Assembly: GCA_031286005.1 (NCBI GenBank)
Contig: JAITVC010000098.1
Span: forward strand, 1-17,169
DNA: 17,169 nt
Source of the DNA: Bacteroidales bacterium
GTDB taxonomy: Bacteria > Bacteroidota > Bacteroidia > Bacteroidales > P3
Direction of reading: 5' to 3'
The notes beneath the pieces are model-generated. The model was not told where the DNA came from and ran no database searches. It was given only the letters and a program-made list of their open reading frames with translations. Made by a program: the position numbers and the translations under genes. Shown here in pieces: positions 14,055 to 17,169 of the stretch. Within the stretch, counting starts at the first letter, position 1, and each line of letters opens with the position of its first letter.

Positions 14055-17000
14055 ATGAAAAAATTAACTTTATCCCTTGTAGTCCTGCTATTGTGCGGAC
14101 TGGGATACGCCCAGTTTCTTCGGAGTTCGATTCCAACCCCAGAAGAAACGTCGCCGCCATCAGCGGTAGAACAAGAACCTGCGAGAGCAGTACCACGAGC
14201 AGCGGGAGATGTGCTGTTTGAGAATTTTGATGCAGGTACGGCACTTCCTGAAGGTTGGAGTGTAATTGGCTTTGGAGCCATGTCAGGAGCTAATTATGAG
14301 TGGAAAATTAATGAATCTACAAGTGCCTATCCTTCATCTACGGGAACAGGTAATTATGCCAACTCTCAGAATGGAAACTATAGAAACTCGGCATTAATTA
14401 CTCCAGCCATTGAAATTCCGGCAGAGGGAGACTTTAAATTAGCATTTTTGTCGAGGCTTGGCGCTGCCCAAGACGGGTCGATTTTAACAGAATATGATGT
14501 CAAAATTTCGACTACGGGTAATGATACTATTGTAAAATTTGATCAATCGTTAGGAATTTTGAAAGTTCGACATGCCGTACCTACTTGGAATGAAGTGGAA
14601 ATGTCGTTAGCGGCCTATAAAGGCCAAACTGTTCATATAGCATTTGTTTTTGGAAAAGACAATGGACGTCAACAACCGTGGTGGGTTGATGATGTAACAG
14701 TAAAAGAAGGTACAGTAGCTATCCCTGACTACACTATAAACATTACTGCCCCAACAGGTGGCTCTATTAGTGTTAAGAATGGCGAAACAGATGTAACTGA
14801 TGGCACAGCCATTGCCGAAGATACTGAATTGACGTTGACTGCAACAGCAGAAGCGACTCATAAATTTGTGAAATGGATGGATGACAATACCGAAGCTACA
14901 CGCACATTCACCGTAACCGGAGATGCTACGATTGCAGCGGAGTTTAAAGAATTGCCTAAACCTATTACAGAGTTTCCTTGGTATGAATTTTTCATGACTG
15001 ATATTGACAAAGCAGATCTTTGGACTGTTCTTGGCAATGATGCAAACCGATGGGGCTATTCGCAATATGGAGCGGGCAATACACCGGGCATTTATCAACA
15101 CGGCAGTGGTGGGACAAACACGGATAATGCTTTAATTACGCCGGCGTTTACACTTCCAGCAGAAGCTGATAACTACACGTTGAGTTTTACTTCTAAGATT
15201 CAAGCCGGTCAGACACTTGGTTCTTGTGTCGTTAAGATTTCGACAACAGGAAACGATGACCTTGCTAAATTTACTGCTGTAAATAATGTTACTCTAAACA
15301 CCGACGGCAATTTGGAAATCATAGAGATTCCATTAACCAGCTATGCCGGACAAACTATTTATGTGGCTTTCCACTATACCGGAATAGGTGGCTATCAATC
15401 TCAAACTTGGGATATTGATGATATTATCATCAAAGACGGAGCGGTTACTTACCCTATAACGATCACCCAACCAGAAACAGGCTTTGGTGAAATTGAAGTG
15501 AGCTATATGGATGCTGGTTTTTCTATTCCTGTAACATCCGGCGAATCAATTGCATTAGGAACTACTTTAAATTTAAGTGCTACTACTGAAGATGGTTACA
15601 AATTTGTGAAATGGTGGGATGATGCAATTGGTACTACCAAAACGTATGTTGTAACCGGCCCTGTAGCAATTTCGGCAGAAATTGTAAAGATCCCTGAATA
15701 TACGGTAACAATTCCGAGCATGGACAATGGTACTGTTGTGGTGATGAACGGCACAACTCCGGTTAACTCCGGCGATAAAGTTTTGGAAAATACATCATTG
15801 GACGTTATAAGCAAACCAAACTTAGGTTCAAAATTTATTAAATGGTGGGATAATGCCACTTTAACAACACAAATTACGGCTTCTCATCGTGCGATTACCG
15901 TAAATTCGGATACAACTCTCTCTGTAACATTTGAGGTTGTTACTCCGGCAGAAACGAAAACAGCTCCTTGGAATATCGATTTCACAAACGCTGCAAGTTT
16001 GAATGATTTTTATGTGTATGGATTTGGAGGAAACCCATGGGCTGTTGCAACTAATGTTTCGGGTGCTACTAATACAGCTGCTGCTCAAAGTGTAGCATGG
16101 GTTCCAGGTGCAAGAAACTCGATTCTCCAAGTGATGTATACTCCGGCCATTGAGATTCCTGCAGAAGGTACTTATAAATTGTTTTTCACTGCCGCTTATG
16201 GTCCTTCGGGAGCTGCTTCAATCTTGGCCGATAATCATGTTCGGGTAATGGTAGGAGAAACTTCAAATGGCTATGATTATACTACTTACACTGAAGTTTT
16301 TGACTTGTTTACAGATAAAGGTGATCTACCTGCCTCAACAAGTTTTGGTTCAGGCGGTGTAAATGGTAGAGCGTTTACACGTTCGTTAGATGTGTTTGCA
16401 GGCAAAACCGTTTATATTGCTTTTGTGAAAGAATTACCGGTAGGTTTTACAACAAGTAACCAGCCTGTTTTTCGTGTAGACCAACTTGCGGTTCAAGAAT
16501 TAGTTTCTGTTAATATTACAACGCCTACCGATGGCAACGCAATTTCTGTAAAAAATGGCGATGCTGATGTGGCCGATGGCGATCTTATTAGCAAAAGCAC
16601 CGAGTTGAATTTGGTGGCTACACCGGCTACCGGTTATAAATTTGTTAAATGGCTGATGGATGACAATACCGAGACGTCTCGCACATTCACAGTAACCGAA
16701 GCGGTTACTATTGCTGCCGAATTTGCTGAAATTCCAATCCCGGTACTGACACTTCCTTATAGAGAAGGTTTTGCAGCAGGAATAGAAGGTTGGACTATTG
16801 AAAAAGTTGCGGGCAGTGGAAACTGGACACACCTCGCTCAAGGTATTGTTCGGCACGGAGGAACTCCTAATGCACAAACGGCCTTGATTTCGCCACGCAT
16901 TGCTATTCCGGCAGAGGGCGATTATAAATTGCAATTTGCTTCGACCATTGGTAACGTAGCCGCTGTTGTTGATGCCGACAATCTTCGTGTGATGATTACG

Positions 17001-17169
17001 ACAGAAAACAGTACCGACTTGACGGACTTCACGAAAGTGTATAACATCCGTCCGGGTAACGCATCGCGTCAAGACGATTGGGCATTGCTCAACGATTTCC
17101 GCGGAGAAAACATTCGTATGGCGTTTGTTTATGATGAACGCGGAGGAAAAACCGACATCACGTGGATGA
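14055..17169 (+). CDS. Large modular adhesin: choice-of-anchor-J/cleaved-adhesin domains alternating with InlB-type repeats (3' end outside window)
   Basis: The frame is open from the ATG at 14055 to the window edge, 1038 complete codons without a stop. Signal peptide (1-19, LCGLGYAQ), Pro/Glu/Ala-rich linker (21-51), then jelly-roll domains of the choice-of-anchor-J/cleaved-adhesin type at about 52-220, 301-460, 630-812 and 894-end. They have typical ALITPAIEIPAEG and WWVDDV/WDIDDI motifs. Between them are short InlB-B-like repeats (226-300, 466-546, 549-629, 818-893), each with a KFVKW or KFIKW core and a closing A-E-F strand. Repeats 2 and 3 sit side by side without a jelly roll. The modules are like those of P. 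gingivalis haemagglutinins and gingipains, so binding of host or matrix protein is likely. It probably ends in a T9SS tail beyond the window. It follows the protease by 123 bases without a visible promoter, so co-transcription is likely but not certain. Confidence 0.88.
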   Translation, partial: MKKLTLSLVVLLLCGLGYAQFLRSSIPTPEETSPPSAVEQEPARAVPRAAGDVLFENFDAGTALPEGWSVIGFGAMSGANYEWKINESTSAYPSSTGTGNYANSQNGNYRNSALITPAIEIPAEGDFKLAFLSRLGAAQDGSILTEYDVKISTTGNDTIVKFDQSLGILKVRHAVPTWNEVEMSLAAYKGQTVHIAFVFGKDNGRQQPWWVDDVTVKEGTVAIPDYTINITAPTGGSISVKNGETDVTDGTAIAEDTELTLTATAEATHKFVKWMDDNTEATRTFTVTGDATIAAEFKELPKPITEFPWYEFFMTDIDKADLWTVLGNDANRWGYSQYGAGNTPGIYQHGSGGTNTDNALITPAFTLPAEADNYTLSFTSKIQAGQTLGSCVVKISTTGNDDLAKFTAVNNVTLNTDGNLEIIEIPLTSYAGQTIYVAFHYTGIGGYQSQTWDIDDIIIKDGAVTYPITITQPETGFGEIEVSYMDAGFSIPVTSGESIALGTTLNLSATTEDGYKFVKWWDDAIGTTKTYVVTGPVAISAEIVKIPEYTVTIPSMDNGTVVVMNGTTPVNSGDKVLENTSLDVISKPNLGSKFIKWWDNATLTTQITASHRAITVNSDTTLSVTFEVVTPAETKTAPWNIDFTNAASLNDFYVYGFGGNPWAVATNVSGATNTAAAQSVAWVPGARNSILQVMYTPAIEIPAEGTYKLFFTAAYGPSGAASILADNHVRVMVGETSNGYDYTTYTEVFDLFTDKGDLPASTSFGSGGVNGRAFTRSLDVFAGKTVYIAFVKELPVGFTTSNQPVFRVDQLAVQELVSVNITTPTDGNAISVKNGDADVADGDLISKSTELNLVATPATGYKFVKWLMDDNTETSRTFTVTEAVTIAAEFAEIPIPVLTLPYREGFAAGIEGWTIEKVAGSGNWTHLAQGIVRHGGTPNAQTALISPRIAIPAEGDYKLQFASTIGNVAAVVDADNLRVMITTENSTDLTDFTKVYNIRPGNASRQDDWALLNDFRGENIRMAFVYDERGGKTDITWM

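Noticed and set aside
14607..15101. Minus-strand 164-residue frame inside the adhesin gene
   Set aside because: It lies opposite well-supported adhesin domains, has no signal or known motif and is Cys/Arg/Ile-rich as expected of an antisense shadow. The same applies to 16500-17072.
17167..17169. TGA at the last three bases as stop of the adhesin
   Set aside because: It is out of frame; the adhesin frame reads ACG-TGG-ATG-A here, so the gene continues.

Overview
The window reads as a chromosomal segment of a Bacteroidota bacterium, probably Bacteroidales or a relative. The grounds are a SusC/SusD pair, TAnnTTTG-type promoters, A-rich leaders without Shine-Dalgarno sequences, a subtilase with a type IX secretion (T9SS) tail, and multi-domain adhesin modules. 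No tRNA, rRNA or CRISPR array was seen. The species cannot be named from the sequence alone.

Left part (1-4305). The first 147 bases are the 3' end of a transposase resembling the IS1595/ISXO2 type. Facing it is a minus-strand operon, in order of transcription: a membrane-anchored beta-propeller protein with a four-cysteine tail (1371-2339), an AlkD-like DNA glycosylase (605-1363) and a pyridoxamine-phosphate-oxidase-like flavoprotein (165-593). The genes are 7 and 11 bases apart. Upstream lies about 500 bases of repeat-rich non-coding DNA (2369-2880). It holds a five-copy 11-bp tandem array and three copies of a longer AT-rich unit. Beyond it is a second minus-strand gene, a membrane-anchored PQQ-type beta-propeller protein with a TTG start (2881-4305).

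Right part (4398-17169). A divergent promoter region of about 90 bases separates that gene from a plus-strand regulator. The regulator has periplasmic TPRs, one membrane helix and a cytoplasmic AraC-type DNA-binding domain (4398-6020). After a 318-base gap come SusC (6339-9344), SusD (9371-10918), an Ig-like surface lipoprotein (10975-12261), a subtilisin-family protease with a T9SS tail (12261-13931, start overlapping the previous stop), and a very large modular adhesin that runs off the right edge (14055-17169). The gap holds an imperfect hairpin, two identical 15-base palindromic boxes and a promoter-like element.

Working model (inference): this is a nutrient-uptake locus for a proteinaceous or peptide substrate rather than a classic polysaccharide locus. 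No glycoside hydrolase is visible, while a secreted protease and an adhesin follow the SusCD transporter. The adhesin would bind, the protease would cut, the lipoprotein and SusD would capture, SusC would import, and the TPR/AraC protein would sense and switch on the operon, perhaps through the paired boxes.
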